From contig NZ_JARFYM010000005.1 of assembly GCF_030272705.1 (NCBI RefSeq), forward strand, positions 186,001 to 250,000: a stretch of DNA of 64,000 nt, read 5' to 3'. The notes under the pieces were generated by a model that was not told the origin of the DNA, ran no database searches, and saw nothing but the letters and a program-made list of their open reading frames with translations. The stretch comes from Rhizobium mayense (GTDB lineage: Bacteria; Pseudomonadota; Alphaproteobacteria; Rhizobiales; Rhizobiaceae). A program made the position numbers and the translations under genes. Shown in pieces: positions 26,179 through 35,453 of the stretch (within the stretch, counting starts at the first letter, position 1; every line of letters begins with the position of its first letter).

Positions 26179-28185
26179 TCAGAACTCCGTCCAGTCCGCA
26201 TCCTTTGCCGGAGCGGCGGCTGCCTGGCTGCCGCCGCCGAAGGCGCTCATCAGCTTTTGGCCGAGCGCGCGGGCCGGCGAGGGAGCAGGGCGTGCCTTCG
26301 TTCCTTCGACAGCGCGAACCGGTGCTGCGGCGGGCCGCGGCGCCGAGCGAGCGGAGGTGCGCGGTGCGTAGTTCGATGAAGCTGCCGAAACATGGCCGCC
26401 TTCGGTTCCGGTCATGCGGAACTGGCCGAGCAGGGCCGTTAGCGAGGCGGCTTCCGCTGCCAAGCTATGGCTGGCGGCGGTGCTTTCCTCTACCATGGCG
26501 GCATTCTGCTGGGTGCCATGATCCATGGCGTTGACGGCGGTGTTGATCTCCTGCAGGCCGGCCGATTGCTCGCGCGAGGCTTCGGCGATCGCATGCACAT
26601 GCCGGTTGATCTCCTGAACTTCGGAGACGATGGCGTCGAGCGCTTTGCCAGTCTCGCCGACCAGATTGACGCCGGTCTGCACATGCGTGCCGGATGCGGT
26701 GATCAGCGATTTGATCTCCTTGGCGGCGTTGGCCGAGCGCTGAGCCAGTTCGCGCACTTCCTGCGCAACGACCGCAAAGCCCTTGCCGGCTTCACCGGCG
26801 CGCGCTGCTTCGACACCTGCGTTCAGGGCCAGAAGGTTGGTCTGGAATGCGATGTCGTCGATCACGCCGATGATGTTGCCGATCTCGGACGAGGATTTCT
26901 CGATCTGTTGCATGGCGCTGACGGCATTGCGGACGATCTCACCCGACCGTTCCGCGCCGGCACGGGTATGGGCGACGAGCTGACTGGCTTCCTCCGCCCG
27001 CTTGGCAGCGTCCTTAACCGTCGTGGTGATCTGCTCGAGGGCGGCGGCCGTCTCTTCGACGGATGCGGCCTGCTGTTCGGTTCGCTTGGAAAGTTCGTCC
27101 GCGGAACCGCGGATTTCGTTGGCGCCGGCATTGATGGCGCGCGCATTGGAGCCGACCGCCTGCATGGCCTCGTTCAGTTTGGTGAGCGAGTTGTTGAAAT
27201 CCTGCCGCAATTGGTCGAGATGGGCAACGAACTGCGTGTTGATCTGGGTGACGAGATCACCCTCCGCGAGGCGCTTCAGGCCATCGCCGAGTACCTGCAC
27301 TGCCTGCTGCAGATGCGCGGCTTCGGCCGCCCGCTGCGCTTCGTGTTCGGCGCGCTCGCTGTCGCTGAGATTGCGATCGGCTTCCGCTTGCGCTTCCAGG
27401 CGGCTGCGTTCAATGGCGTTGTCGCGGAAAACGGAAACTGCCGAAGCCATCTGGCCGATTTCGTCACGACGGTCGAGACCGTCGATCTCGCTCGTCGTAT
27501 CGCCGTTGGCGAGCGTCACCATGCGACGATGCAGCCGCGTCAAGGGCGTGGCGATGCCCGTCTGCGCGACATAGACGCCAAGGGCCATGCCGAGAAGCGT
27601 CAGAGCGCCGAGAATGACGAGCGTGTAGTCGATTGCCGTGTTGACGTGGGCAGACAGGGCATCGGCGCCCTTGTTCAGTCGGTCGGTCAACCCATTGTTG
27701 TTCGTCTGCATCTTGCCAACGAGTGCGCTCAACTTGTCGCTGACGTCGGCCATGCCCGCTTCTGCGCCTCCAACGTCGCCGCTCTTGCGCAGGTTGATCA
27801 CCTTGTTCGTCAGCGCCTCCAGCTCGTCCATGCCGACGAGGATTTCATCCATTTCTGCCTTCTTCGAAGGAACCAGGCTTTCGGCCTGTTTCAATCGGTC
27901 CTTGGCCTCGCCAAAGCGGCTCTTGTCGTCGGCAAGCGCCTTGAAGGCCTCGCTGTCGGGATCGAAATTCAGCATGAGGCTCGCCTGCAGCACCGAATTC
28001 AGAATGGATGTGCTCGAGCGCGTGCCCATGTACGCGGCGACGGCCTCATTGTCGAGGAAGGCGCTGTAGGCCTGGTCCGCCTTGCGGAATTCGCTGACGA
28101 TGTAAAGCAGCCCGGCGAAGGAGATGATCCCGAGAAACAGGATCACGGCGAGCATCTTGGTTTTGATTTTCAGGTTCCTGAACAT
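26179..28185 (-). CDS. methyl-accepting chemotaxis protein
   Basis: The 668-residue receptor has a first membrane segment at about 11-33, a periplasmic helical region of about 160 residues, a second membrane segment near 200 ([20 protein letters not shown]), then a HAMP domain and a second HAMP-like region. The signalling domain follows, with the hairpin tip [23 protein letters not shown]. The C-terminus is DWTEF, which fits the xWxxF docking pentapeptide for CheR/CheB. ATG 28185 gives a short basic N-terminus before the first membrane segment; 16 further upstream codons lack support. Confidence 0.93.
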   Translation of the reverse strand: MFRNLKIKTKMLAVILFLGIISFAGLLYIVSEFRKADQAYSAFLDNEAVAAYMGTRSSTSILNSVLQASLMLNFDPDSEAFKALADDKSRFGEAKDRLKQAESLVPSKKAEMDEILVGMDELEALTNKVINLRKSGDVGGAEAGMADVSDKLSALVGKMQTNNNGLTDRLNKGADALSAHVNTAIDYTLVILGALTLLGMALGVYVAQTGIATPLTRLHRRMVTLANGDTTSEIDGLDRRDEIGQMASAVSVFRDNAIERSRLEAQAEADRNLSDSERAEHEAQRAAEAAHLQQAVQVLGDGLKRLAEGDLVTQINTQFVAHLDQLRQDFNNSLTKLNEAMQAVGSNARAINAGANEIRGSADELSKRTEQQAASVEETAAALEQITTTVKDAAKRAEEASQLVAHTRAGAERSGEIVRNAVSAMQQIEKSSSEIGNIIGVIDDIAFQTNLLALNAGVEAARAGEAGKGFAVVAQEVRELAQRSANAAKEIKSLITASGTHVQTGVNLVGETGKALDAIVSEVQEINRHVHAIAEASREQSAGLQEINTAVNAMDHGTQQNAAMVEESTAASHSLAAEAASLTALLGQFRMTGTEGGHVSAASSNYAPRTSARSAPRPAAAPVRAVEGTKARPAPSPARALGQKLMSAFGGGSQAAAAPAKDADWTEF

Positions 28186-28625
28186 GACGATCCGCCCGAG
28201 GGATATCGCGCCGCATCGGGCGGTAGCGCGCAATGGCCCGCTCGCCTGGGAGGGGCGGCGAACTTAACGCTTGCTGCCTGATGCACGCAGGTGAAGCCGA
28301 ATTCTTGTGGGATACCTTGCGAAGAAGGTTCGGACGACCTGCGTCATGCGATCAGCTTTCGGAGCCGACGTCGTCGATGCCACAAATAGAATCGATAGAG
28401 CTTAATCGACCGCTAACGCCGACGGTTTTCAGGGCCGAATTCTACCGCGCACTCGTGCTTTTTTGATGCACTGCAACCGCCTGATGCGATCACGAATGCG
28501 GCTCTGAGCCCGAGGAAGGCTCGCGACTGTCGGCCAGGGCGTGATATTCTCCCTTCGGCCCGACTCTGCTACACCGGTTTCGACAACAGACATCCGCACA
28601 TTCGACTGGAGGCCGGATCATCATC
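28186..28625. other. intergenic region between chemoreceptor and solute-binding protein genes
   Basis: The 440-bp gap lies between divergent starts. I see no convincing gene, repeat or RNA in it; the short frame at 28233-28466 is unsupported. Confidence 0.6.
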
Positions 28626-29498
28626 ATGCCTGTTTGCCTTTCGTTGTTGGGATCCGTGCCAAGGCTGATGGCGGGCGCAGTGCTGATCGCCCTGTCCTGT
28701 GCCATGCCACTTGCGGCGCAGGAGCCACCGCCCGGCCTGCCGATCCTGTTCGATTCGCGCGAGCGCCTGCCGAAGCCGGACCTTTCCTCGCTGGTCCGGC
28801 TGCGGTTCCTGACGTCCGTCGATTTCCCGCCCTTCAACTTCGCCGACCAGAACGGCAAGCTCGCCGGCTTCCATGTCGATCTTGCCCGCGAGATCTGCGG
28901 CGAGCTTGGTATATTGGACAAATGTCAGATTCAGGCGCTGCCGTTCGATGAACTGCAGGGCGCGCTTGCCAGTTCGCAAGGTGATGCGGTGATAGCCGGC
29001 GTCGCAGTAACGCCCGAGCTGCGCAAAACCTTTGCCTTCTCGCGCCCCTTCCTGATGCTGCCCGCCCACTTCGTTCGTAATCTTAAGGCGTCGATCGACG
29101 GCACGACGGCGGCCGCGCTCGCCGGCCACCCGGTTGGTGTGGTCAAGGGCACGGCACATGAGGCGATGCTTGCCGCCTTTTTCCCGGCGATCAAGCAGGT
29201 TCCCTTCGACGCTAAGGACGCGCTTCTCGCGGCAGTTAAGGATGGCAAGGTCGACGCCGCTTTTGCCGATGGGCTGCAATTGTCCTTCTGGGTATCCTCA
29301 CCGTCAGCCGAAAAATGCTGCGCGCTGTTTGACGGACCCTATCTTTCGCAGCAATTCCTCGGCGAGGGCATGACCATCATGTTGCGCCAGCAGGACGCCG
29401 ATCTGACGGCCGCGATCAATCATGCGCTGGCGACACTGTCGCGCGACGGCCGGCTGCAGGAAATCTATCTACGGTATTTCCCTTACGGGCTCTACTGA
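28626..29498 (+). CDS. periplasmic solute-binding protein, family 3
   Basis: The 290-residue protein starts with a signal peptide (hydrophobic run LMAGAVLIALSCAMPLAAQ, cleavage near residue 36). It then shows the family 3 solute-binding fold: LRFLTSVDFPPFNFADQNGKL, GFHVDLAREICGELG, and DAVIAGVAVTPELRKTFAFSRP. The family carries amino acids or similar polar ligands. No permease or ATPase gene lies beside it, so it may be an orphan that works with a distant transporter or has a sensory role. Confidence 0.88.
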   Translation: MPVCLSLLGSVPRLMAGAVLIALSCAMPLAAQEPPPGLPILFDSRERLPKPDLSSLVRLRFLTSVDFPPFNFADQNGKLAGFHVDLAREICGELGILDKCQIQALPFDELQGALASSQGDAVIAGVAVTPELRKTFAFSRPFLMLPAHFVRNLKASIDGTTAAALAGHPVGVVKGTAHEAMLAAFFPAIKQVPFDAKDALLAAVKDGKVDAAFADGLQLSFWVSSPSAEKCCALFDGPYLSQQFLGEGMTIMLRQQDADLTAAINHALATLSRDGRLQEIYLRYFPYGLY

Positions 29499-29506
29499 TG
29501 ACGTTC

Positions 29507-29920
29507 TCAGCCCTTGCGGTAGCGGGCAATGGCGCTGCGCTCGATGGCGGCGCAGGTGAGTTTGTCGAGGCCGAGCCGATCGCGCAGCAGGCTGAGCAAG
29601 CGCAGCTCCTCAGCCTTGACCGAGAAATCGGCTGACGCAACTTCGACAGCAAGCGCATAAGCGGTGTCATAGAGCCGCGCGGGCAAAGTGTCTCGTACTG
29701 TTTCCAGAACGATATCGAGCCCTTCGCTGCGAGCGAGAAGCTTGGCGCAATCGCGCGAGACAGAGATCAGTTTCTCGTCATCGAAACCATCGAAAACCGG
29801 CAATGCGTGGATCAGTTCGCCGATCCGACCCATTTCCTTGTCGTTCATCGTCCGATCGACGGCAGACGCCATTACCATGACGTAGATCAGGGCCTCATGG
29901 GCGGAAAGCGGCTTGTTCAT
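29507..29920 (-). CDS. TerB-like (tellurite resistance protein B) family protein
   Basis: The 137-residue all-helical protein matches the TerB/DjlA-like fold: an N-terminal EALIYVMVMASAVDRTMNDKE with the acidic metal-binding type DxxxxxxE, and a second copy AVEVASADFSVKAEE. TerB-domain proteins are linked to metal sensing and stress. It stands alone, converging on the solute-binding protein gene with 8 bp between them, so a tellurite role should not be assumed. Confidence 0.88.
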   Translation of the reverse strand: MNKPLSAHEALIYVMVMASAVDRTMNDKEMGRIGELIHALPVFDGFDDEKLISVSRDCAKLLARSEGLDIVLETVRDTLPARLYDTAYALAVEVASADFSVKAEELRLLSLLRDRLGLDKLTCAAIERSAIARYRKG

Positions 29921-30001
29921 GGCAGGCGTAGTCCTCCAGTTTTGGCAGCAGACTAGAAAGTCGGGCCCGTCATGACAAGAGGCGGTGTCGGAAGCGTGAC
30001 C

Positions 30002-31315
30002 TCAGATTGGATTAAGCGGATTTTCTTTGCGCGGCTCTGGCCCGAGTGTTGATTTCCCGCCCACGCGCGGATCGTCGCCGTAGATGCCGCGCTTCTGCTG
30101 CTTTGCCTGTTCGGCGAGGACGGCCAGCGGCGATCCGGCCTCAGGCTCAGCCCAGCCGAAGCGCACCAGCCATTCGCTGAGATCTATGCGAACATAGCGG
30201 CAGGCGGCGGTCACTGTACCTTGCCAGGTCGGGTTCGGCAGGTCGCAATCGATGGTACGGCCGCGCAGATACATGCGGAAGGCGGTCCGCGCTGCGGCCC
30301 CGCAGGGCCAGCTCTTGCCGCTCGGCCCAGTGCACATGCGGTCGACATCGGTCGGAATGATGCCGGGAAGCTGCACGCTCTTGCCGGCGATGGTCAGTAT
30401 GCCGGCGCGATCAGAAAACGGCCGCACCAGTTCCACCGGTTTCGGCTGCTCGCTTTCCATCGGCTTTGCCTGCTCGCTCGGCTTTTGATCGGTGCTGGGC
30501 GACACCTGCACCTGCTGCGACGGCGGTTCGCTGGGCACGGTGCGATGGGCCGCAGCGGCCTGCTCCCGGTCCGCTTGATCGGCCGGCCCCCGGCCCGCCG
30601 GTACTTGGCCCACATTGCTTTGGTCCGAAGGCGCGGGTTTCGGAGCAACCTTGTCCGGCTGTGTTTTCCCCGACTCCGGCGTCGGGGTCTGTGTCGTGTT
30701 CGTTGGAGCCGCCTTCGCCGATTGCGTTTCGCCCGGATTCGTCGGGGTCGTCTTTCGCTGCGCCAATTCGGTCGTTGCCTTGCCGTCAGCTTGCTTTGGC
30801 GGCTGGGCGACAGCGCCGACATTGCCCTTGTCGATTTGATCCGCGCTAGTGGCGAGAAGAGTTTTCGCCGTGTCTTCCGGAGTCGATGTCGGGGCCACAG
30901 TAGGCGGCGAGACGGATGCTGTTGCGGAGAGTGCCACAGCTGGAGATTGATTGCCGTTGTCGATCGTTGCCAGAGCCGTGGCGCCTACCGCGGTGGTTGC
31001 GGCCGGCGTCGTTTGCTCAGCAACGGAGGCAGGCAGTGCCGAGTTTTTGTCGTCCGGCTGTGCTTCGACGGTGGGCGCTATCTCCTGCTTGGCTGTCTCT
31101 GCAGGCGTCGGGGCTGGAGCGGTTGTTGCGGGGACGGGGTCAGCCTTGGCCGTTTCCGTTTGCGCGGTCGCCGCTGCATGGTTCTCTGTTTCGGCCGTGG
31201 CCTCGGCCCTATTCGGCAACCCGAAGCCATGCTCCTCGACCTGCACGGCAATCAATGTCAGCCATGAACCGATGATCACCCCCACCAAACTTGCCAGCCA
31301 AATATCACGACGCAT
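30002..31315 (-). CDS. membrane-anchored protein with degenerate SNase-like domain
   Basis: The 437-residue protein has an N-terminal membrane anchor (IWLASLVGVIIGSWLTLIAV, about residues 5-24) and a linker of about 270 residues rich in Ala, Pro, Thr and Gln. The C-terminal domain (about 305-420) resembles thermonuclease folds: WPCGAAARTAFRMYL, then CRYVRIDLSEWLVRFGWAE, and KQQKRGIYG. The arginine and glutamate expected around the RLxGIDAPE motif are replaced (VQLPGIIPTD), and the later catalytic arginine site reads QGTVTAA. It is therefore probably not an active nuclease. The role is unknown. Confidence 0.8.
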   Translation of the reverse strand: MRRDIWLASLVGVIIGSWLTLIAVQVEEHGFGLPNRAEATAETENHAAATAQTETAKADPVPATTAPAPTPAETAKQEIAPTVEAQPDDKNSALPASVAEQTTPAATTAVGATALATIDNGNQSPAVALSATASVSPPTVAPTSTPEDTAKTLLATSADQIDKGNVGAVAQPPKQADGKATTELAQRKTTPTNPGETQSAKAAPTNTTQTPTPESGKTQPDKVAPKPAPSDQSNVGQVPAGRGPADQADREQAAAAHRTVPSEPPSQQVQVSPSTDQKPSEQAKPMESEQPKPVELVRPFSDRAGILTIAGKSVQLPGIIPTDVDRMCTGPSGKSWPCGAAARTAFRMYLRGRTIDCDLPNPTWQGTVTAACRYVRIDLSEWLVRFGWAEPEAGSPLAVLAEQAKQQKRGIYGDDPRVGGKSTLGPEPRKENPLNPI

Positions 31316-31330
31316 AACGAGAAAACTTTC

Positions 31331-31996
31331 CTATTGGCTGGCCCAGATGATCCGCGCAATCCACTCGACATCCACAAGGTCGAAGCAGCGATTCGGATGT
31401 TCCGGGTTGAGCGACAGCAATTCGATCGACCGCGCAGTCTGTCGCAGCAGCACCTTGGCCATGACTTCACCCTCGCGGGTCTTGACCACAACCCGATCAT
31501 TGCGCCTGATCTGCGCGCCCGGCTCGACGATCAGCACGTCGCCGTCACGATAAAGCGGCAACATGCTTTCGCCCTGCACCTCGAGCGCATAGACACCGCC
31601 CCTTTGCCCAGGTGCCGCCGGAAACTCCACCATGTCCCAGCCCTGGCCGACCGGAAAGCCGCCGTCGTCGAAAAAGCCTCCGGCACCGGCCTGCGCGAAG
31701 CCGAGAAGCGGGATAGAGCTTGCCGGCGGGGATAAAGCGCGATCGGACGTGCTGCTGGGGCCATCCACCATGCGCATGAAGCTCAGAAACTGCTCCATGC
31801 TGGCCCCGGTCGCGTCAAGCACCTTGGCGATCGATTCCGTCGACGGCCAGCGCAGGCGCCCGTCCTGGCTCAGCCGCTTCGACTTGTTGAATGAGGTGGG
31901 GTCGAGGCCGGCGCGTCGGGCAAGACCGGACGCCGTCAGGGCATGCCGTTCGGCAAGCCTGTCGATTGCGCTCCATATCTGCTCATGTGACAGCAT
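31331..31996 (-). CDS. XRE-type repressor with S24 (LexA/CI-like) peptidase domain
   Basis: The 221-residue protein has an N-terminal helix-turn-helix (LTASGLARRAGLDPTSFNKS, about 20-40). A LexA-like self-cleavage domain follows: a possible Ala-Gly cleavage point in GFAQAGAGG near 115, the serine in GESMLPLYRDGD and the lysine in VMAKVLLR. Such repressors inactivate themselves on contact with RecA filaments, but many genomic copies act as general stress regulators. No phage genes lie nearby, which argues against a prophage repressor. It is 15 bp upstream of the SNase-like gene on the same strand, so the two may be co-transcribed. Confidence 0.88.
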   Translation of the reverse strand: MLSHEQIWSAIDRLAERHALTASGLARRAGLDPTSFNKSKRLSQDGRLRWPSTESIAKVLDATGASMEQFLSFMRMVDGPSSTSDRALSPPASSIPLLGFAQAGAGGFFDDGGFPVGQGWDMVEFPAAPGQRGGVYALEVQGESMLPLYRDGDVLIVEPGAQIRRNDRVVVKTREGEVMAKVLLRQTARSIELLSLNPEHPNRCFDLVDVEWIARIIWASQ

Positions 31997-32134
31997 CGCC
32001 GTTCAGCACTCGGAAGCCGGAATATTCGGCGTTTGACCCTTAAAGAAACGTTAACCGAGGCCCTCTCGCGAGTAAAGGGCGGCTTAGGAATAAGGTCCTT
32101 TATCCCCTTGCTTTCATTCCTGATTCCAGCCGGC

Positions 32135-32563
32135 TCAGGTTTTCTGCGGCTGTGCCTTGTTGTCGGGTGCCTCGTTCTGGAATTCCTTGGCCATGCCCAT
32201 GAAGCCCCGCATGAATTTCTGCATGATGCCAAGGGTGCGGTCGATGTCGGCATCGCTCGGCAGGCTCGATCCGCCGTTCGAGGCCACAGCCTTTTCCAGC
32301 TTCGACACGCGCTCGGAGAGGCGGTCGAGTTCGGCATCATAGGCCGCGCGCTCATCGGCAGCCATGCGGCAGACCAGATTGCCGTTCTGATCCTGGCAGA
32401 TCGATATGGCGCCAGTCTGCTTGTCCAGACGGATGAAATGATCGCCGCTGCGCTCGAGCTGGAAGCGCGCCGTATCCAGCTCCGTGGCCAAGGCCGGCGT
32501 GGCAAGAAGAAAAGCGGCAGGCAGGATGAGGGCCGCAAGGCCTGATACCATTTCCTTCGTCAT
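32135..32563 (-). CDS. hypothetical secreted protein with coiled coil
   Basis: The 142-residue product starts at ATG 32563 behind GGAGGA. A signal peptide ends near residue 26 (LATPALA, then TELDTARF). The mature part has a small domain with LERSGDHFIRLDKQTGAISIC and QDQNGNLVCRMAADER, then a coiled-coil stretch (ELDRLSERVSKLEKAVA) and a helical end. It resembles uncharacterised rhizobial periplasmic proteins. The larger frame reaching 33004 is antisense to DUF952 and should be ignored. Confidence 0.82.
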   Translation of the reverse strand: MTKEMVSGLAALILPAAFLLATPALATELDTARFQLERSGDHFIRLDKQTGAISICQDQNGNLVCRMAADERAAYDAELDRLSERVSKLEKAVASNGGSSLPSDADIDRTLGIMQKFMRGFMGMAKEFQNEAPDNKAQPQKT

Positions 32564-32674
32564 GTCATCCTCCGGATTTTCTGCGTTTTGATGCCAAATA
32601 ATCTGCGTTGGCCGTGGACATCTGCAGCGGTTTTCGTGCAAAGCCCTATGAGGGATAAAAGTTACACAGGAATG

Positions 32675-33028
32675 ATGACCGCGATGCCAGTGGTTTACAA
32701 GATCGTGCCGGATACGCTGTGGCAGCAAGCCAGACAAACCGGGGTTTTTAATGGCGCAGCGATCGACCTGACTGATGGTTTCATCCATTTCTCGACGGCA
32801 AAGCAAGCCAGGGAAACAGCGGCGCGGCATTTCGCCGGCCAGACCGGCCTGCTGCTGGTGGCGATCGACGGCGACGCGCTCGGTGACAAGCTGGTCTTTG
32901 AGCCTTCGCGCGGCGGCGATCTCTTCCCGCATCTTTATGCGCCGCTGCAGCTCTCGGTCGTGCTCTGGGAAAAGCCGTTGCCGCTCGGCCCGGACGGTGC
33001 GCATGTGTTCCCGGAGATGTCCGAATGA
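32675..33028 (+). CDS. DUF952 domain protein
   Basis: The 117-residue product has the DUF952 signature: VYKIVPDTLWQQA, GFIHFSTAKQARETAARHF, LLLVAIDGDALGDKLVFEPSRGGDLFPHLYAPL. The fold is related to ADP-ribosyltransferase-like proteins, but the function is not established. The start could be 32672, 32675 or 32684; AGGA lies just upstream of all three. The stop overlaps the pyrD start by ATGA, so translation is probably coupled; DUF952-pyrD pairing is common in rhizobia. Confidence 0.87.
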   Translation: MTAMPVVYKIVPDTLWQQARQTGVFNGAAIDLTDGFIHFSTAKQARETAARHFAGQTGLLLVAIDGDALGDKLVFEPSRGGDLFPHLYAPLQLSVVLWEKPLPLGPDGAHVFPEMSE

Positions 33029-34113
33029 TCGGCGCCCTTCGCGATCTCGGCCGGCGCGGCCTGTTCATGTTCGATCCGGAGACGGCGCATGGCATGTCGA
33101 TCGCGGCGCTGAAGTCCGGTCTCGTTCCGGCCTGCCGGATCAACGCCGATCCACGTCTGCGTCAGACCGTGGCCGGGCTCGATTTCGCCAATCCGCTCGG
33201 CATGGCGGCGGGTTATGACAAGAACGCCGAGGTGCCGGAGGCGCTGTTGAAGCTCGGCTTCGGCTTTACCGAGATCGGCACGGTGACCCCGAAGGCGCAA
33301 TCCGGCAATCCGCGTCCGCGCATCTTCCGCCTGGTCGAGGATGAGGGCGTCATCAATCGCCTCGGCTTCAACAATGAAGGCCACGAGGCGGCTTTCCGAC
33401 GTCTTCAGCCGATCCGCGGCAAGGGCATCATCGGCGTCAACATCGGCGCCAATAAGGATAGTGCCGACCGCATCTCCGATTATGTCGCCGGCATCCGCCG
33501 CTTCTATTCCGTCGCGCGCTATTTCACCGCCAATATCTCTTCACCCAACACGCCGGGCCTGCGCGACCTGCAGGCGCGCGAAAGCCTTGCAGCGCTGTTG
33601 TCGGCAGTCCTTACTGCCCGCGACGAAGAGGCGGCGAAGGCCGGCAGAAAAATTCCGGTCTTCCTGAAGATCGCGCCGGATCTGACCGAGGAGGGCATGG
33701 ACGACATCGCCGCCGAAGTTTTGGCGCATGCGCTGGACGGATTGATCGTCTCCAACACCACTCTTTCGCGCGACGGCTTGCGGGATCAGGTTCAGGCAAA
33801 AGAAGCCGGCGGCCTCTCGGGCAAGCCGCTCTTCGAAAAATCGACGGTGGTACTGGCAAAGATGCGCCGCCGTGTCGGGCCTGCTCTGCCGATCATCGGC
33901 GTCGGCGGCGTTTCATCGGCCGAAACGGCACTGGAGAAGATCAAGGCCGGTGCCGATCTTGTGCAGCTCTATTCGTGCATGGTCTACGAAGGCCCCGGCC
34001 TGCCGGGCCGCATCGTTGCCGGCCTGTCGAAGCTGCTCGACCGCGAGCGTGCTGGCTCAATCCGCGAGCTGCGCGACACCAGGCTCGATCATTGGGCCAG
34101 CCGGAACGTCTGA
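33025..34113 (+). CDS. pyrD: dihydroorotate dehydrogenase (quinone), class 2
   Basis: Oxidises dihydroorotate to orotate in pyrimidine synthesis, passing electrons to membrane quinone. The 362-residue product has the N-terminal helices of class 2 enzymes, FMN-binding NPLGMAAGYDKNAEVP and GTVTPKAQSGNPRPR, the catalytic serine in NISSPNTPGLR, and VSNTTLSR and LIVSN downstream. It overlaps DUF952 at its start. Its last 25 bp overlap the end of the MATE gene on the opposite strand. Confidence 0.96.
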   Translation: MIGALRDLGRRGLFMFDPETAHGMSIAALKSGLVPACRINADPRLRQTVAGLDFANPLGMAAGYDKNAEVPEALLKLGFGFTEIGTVTPKAQSGNPRPRIFRLVEDEGVINRLGFNNEGHEAAFRRLQPIRGKGIIGVNIGANKDSADRISDYVAGIRRFYSVARYFTANISSPNTPGLRDLQARESLAALLSAVLTARDEEAAKAGRKIPVFLKIAPDLTEEGMDDIAAEVLAHALDGLIVSNTTLSRDGLRDQVQAKEAGGLSGKPLFEKSTVVLAKMRRRVGPALPIIGVGGVSSAETALEKIKAGADLVQLYSCMVYEGPGLPGRIVAGLSKLLDRERAGSIRELRDTRLDHWASRNV

Positions 34114-35438
34114 TCGGCCCGCTTTTTCAGCCCCAGGAGGAGGAAAATGCCACGGAACAGCAGGAAAGCGTTCATGGCCAGCCACAGGCCGTGATTGCCG
34201 AGGGTGGGCACAAAGAGTGCAAGTGCCAATAGGTAGCCGGCAAACGACATCAGCATTCGGTTGCGCATGTCGCGCGACCAGGTGGCGCCGATGAAGACGC
34301 CGTCCATCAGGAAGGCGAGTGCACCGGCGAGCCCGGTGACGGCGGCCCAAGGCAGATAGGTGTGGGCGGCGGCCCGCACCTCTTCGGAGGTCGTCAGCAG
34401 GCGGATCAGCGCGGGGCCGATGGTGAAGAAGAACGCGGCAGCGGCAAGCGCCAGTCCGAAGGACCAAAGCCCGGTCAGCTTCAACCCACGGTCGAAGGCC
34501 GGGCGATAATTGGCGCCGATCGAGCGGCCAGTGATCTGCTCGGCGGCATTCGCCAACCCGTCGAGGTAATATCCGGACAGCAGGAAGAAGTTCATCAATA
34601 CCGCGTTGGCGGCAAGTGTCACCGCGCCGAATGTGTTGCCGATGCGCGTCATCAGCGTGAAGGCGCCGATCAGCACGAAGGTGCGGATAAGGATGTCGCG
34701 GTTGAGTGCGAAGAGTTGCGTGAGCTTGGCGCGTGACAAAAGCTCGGCCTGGGCAGGCCGCGCTTCACCACCAAAGCTGCGCAGCACGATGGCAAGACCC
34801 GTAAGCGCGCCGACCGCTTCGCCAATCAATGTGCCCCAGGCGACACCGGCGACGCCCCAGCCGAGCCCCAGGCCGAGCAGCACGGCGAGGATGATGTTGA
34901 CGCCGTTGATCACTGTCTGCAGCAGAAGCCCGATGCGGCCCTGGCCGCGCCCGAGCACGAAGCCGAGGATGGCGTAGTTGGCAAGCGCTGCCGGGCCGGA
35001 GAGCATGCGGATCGAGAAATAGGTGCGCGTTGCGTCGGCAATGCCGCCTTCGGGTCCCATGAGCTTGATGCCCAGCCAGAGCAACAGGGGTGACAGCAGG
35101 AGAAGCAGTAGGCCGCATCCGAGCGCTGACAGCAGCGCCCGCCAAAAAACCGCCTGCTGCTCATGCCGGTCGTGGCGACCGTAGGCTTGCGCTGTCAGGC
35201 CGGTCGTCGAAGAACGCAAGAAGTTGAAGCTCGCGAAAATGAGATCGAAGAGCACCGCACCGATCGCCAGCCCCGCCAGCGCATCGGGCTGGCCGAGGCG
35301 CCCGACGACGGCGGTATCGGCAAGGCCGAGCAACGGTGTGGTCATGAAGCCGAGCGTCATCGGAATGGCGATAGACAGCACCAGCCGGTGCGTCACCTCG
35401 AAAGGCAGAACCCGCCCGCTATGCTCTTGATGATCCAT
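34089..35438 (-). CDS. MATE family efflux transporter
   Basis: The 449-residue protein has about 12 membrane segments in two related halves and matches the MATE/DinF (NorM-type) family of sodium- or proton-driven exporters. Segments such as IAIPMTLGFMTTPLLGLADTAVVGRLG and VTLAANAVLMNFFLLSGYYLDGLANAAEQ are typical. It closely resembles DinF-like members. The stop lies inside the 3' end of pyrD. The substrate is not predictable. Confidence 0.92.
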   Translation of the reverse strand: MDHQEHSGRVLPFEVTHRLVLSIAIPMTLGFMTTPLLGLADTAVVGRLGQPDALAGLAIGAVLFDLIFASFNFLRSSTTGLTAQAYGRHDRHEQQAVFWRALLSALGCGLLLLLLSPLLLWLGIKLMGPEGGIADATRTYFSIRMLSGPAALANYAILGFVLGRGQGRIGLLLQTVINGVNIILAVLLGLGLGWGVAGVAWGTLIGEAVGALTGLAIVLRSFGGEARPAQAELLSRAKLTQLFALNRDILIRTFVLIGAFTLMTRIGNTFGAVTLAANAVLMNFFLLSGYYLDGLANAAEQITGRSIGANYRPAFDRGLKLTGLWSFGLALAAAAFFFTIGPALIRLLTTSEEVRAAAHTYLPWAAVTGLAGALAFLMDGVFIGATWSRDMRNRMLMSFAGYLLALALFVPTLGNHGLWLAMNAFLLFRGIFLLLGLKKRADQTFRLAQ

Positions 35439-35453
35439 GTCCCCTCAGCCCCC

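Noticed and set aside
26467..28281. A 604-codon open frame on the plus strand
   Set aside because: It mirrors the chemoreceptor gene and has no recognisable domain; it is explained by codon bias of the real gene.
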